NCBI GenBank assembly: GCA_020061995.1
Contig: JAGUXE010000173.1
Span: forward strand, 1-7,312
Direction: 5' to 3'
DNA from: Ignavibacteriales bacterium
GTDB lineage: Bacteria > Bacteroidota > Ignavibacteria > Ignavibacteriales > Ignavibacteriaceae
DNA length: 7,312 nt
Each line of letters starts with the position of its first letter. Position 1 is the stretch's first letter. This document shows positions 6,863-7,312 of this stretch, piece by piece. Below the pieces are notes generated by a model. It saw only the letters and a program-made list of their open reading frames with translations, did no database searches and was not told the DNA's origin. The position numbers and the translations under genes were made by a program.

Positions 6863-7312
6863 TCAGTGATTTTTTAGTGATGATATTCTATTCTTAAGTT
6901 CGAAAACGGTTTCTTCATTTTTTAAGACTTTATAAATTTCTAAAGCACGTTCATAATAATTCACAGCATTTCGTAATTCATAATTTTTCTCTGCACACTT
7001 ACCTAACATATATAGATTATCTGCTATTCCCCCATGATTCCCTTTTTCTTTATCAATTCTTAATGAGATATTGAATTTATCAATTGCATCAATAACATCA
7101 TTTTTGTAGAAATCAGTATACCCAAGTGTATACCATCCAAAACTTAACACCTCATAACTCACATCATCATCATTTGGATTATGTTTTGTCAATTGTGAAT
7201 GCAAAACATTATACTCTTCACTCATTTCTTTAAATTTCACAATTGATGATAAAATTATGTATGAAAAAACTTCAATTTTTACAGAGTTACTAAATCTTTC
7301 ATTTTTAATTGT
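6863..7312 (-). CDS. TPR-repeat protein, C-terminal part only
   Basis: The reading frame is open from the right window edge to a TGA at 6863, giving 149 visible residues; the N-terminal part lies outside. A GTG at 7240 could be taken as a start, but it has no ribosome site and the frame continues upstream without a stop, so I read it as an internal valine. Two tetratricopeptide repeats are recognisable: about visible residues 55-88 (W.tLGytdFyknd...AIDKFNISLRID) and 97-130 (A.nLyMLGKcaek...AVNYYERALEIY), with an amphipathic helical stretch before them and a lysine-rich tail after. TPRs are protein-protein contact modules; the C-terminal repeats could belong to a signalling protein, a kinase or cyclase, or a scaffold. 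No catalytic motif is visible, so function is unknown. It converges on PEPCK. Confidence 0.7.
   Translation of the reverse strand, partial: TIKNERFSNSVKIEVFSYIILSSIVKFKEMSEEYNVLHSQLTKHNPNDDDVSYEVLSFGWYTLGYTDFYKNDVIDAIDKFNISLRIDKEKGNHGGIADNLYMLGKCAEKNYELRNAVNYYERALEIYKVLKNEETVFELKNRISSLKNH

Overview
The window is AT-rich and looks like an ordinary chromosomal stretch from a member of the Fibrobacteres-Chlorobi-Bacteroidetes group, most likely an Ignavibacteria/Chlorobi-like lineage. This is an inference from three things: the proteins resemble that group in style, the Bacteroidota-type promoter element TAnnTTTG occurs upstream of all three apparent transcription units, and several genes nonetheless have good Shine-Dalgarno sequences, which classical Bacteroidetes usually lack. 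No 16S rRNA or other decisive marker is present.

Layout. On the minus strand, positions 3288 down to 1 hold a tightly packed four-gene run: a membrane-anchored three-PASTA protein, ribulose-phosphate 3-epimerase (rpe), N-acetylglucosamine-6-phosphate deacetylase (nagA) and dihydropteroate synthase (folP, cut by the left edge). Spacing is 2 nt, 16 nt and about 34 nt (or an overlap if folP starts earlier), so they are probably co-transcribed from a promoter that sits directly on the PASTA start codon. A spacer of about 200 bp with divergent promoter elements separates this run from a plus-strand POT/PTR2-type transporter (3485-4762). A 220-bp spacer with a promoter and a leader of about 140 nt then precedes a complete GTP-dependent phosphoenolpyruvate carboxykinase (4983-6782). 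A perfect 13-bp hairpin follows it. The right end holds the C-terminal part of a minus-strand TPR protein that is open to the window edge.

How the genes relate. Rpe serves the pentose-phosphate pathway, NagA feeds amino sugar from peptidoglycan or chitin back to central metabolism, FolP makes the folate precursor dihydropteroate, and the PASTA protein is predicted to bind peptidoglycan outside the membrane. The transporter probably imports small peptides and PEPCK links oxaloacetate to PEP for gluconeogenesis; together they would suit growth on peptides, but that is inference.

I found no mobile element, CRISPR array, RNA gene or evident new defence or biosynthetic system. The points most worth a second look are the apparently leaderless promoter of the PASTA operon, the kinase-less PASTA gene beside rpe, a substituted metal-site histidine in NagA, and the PEPCK leader.
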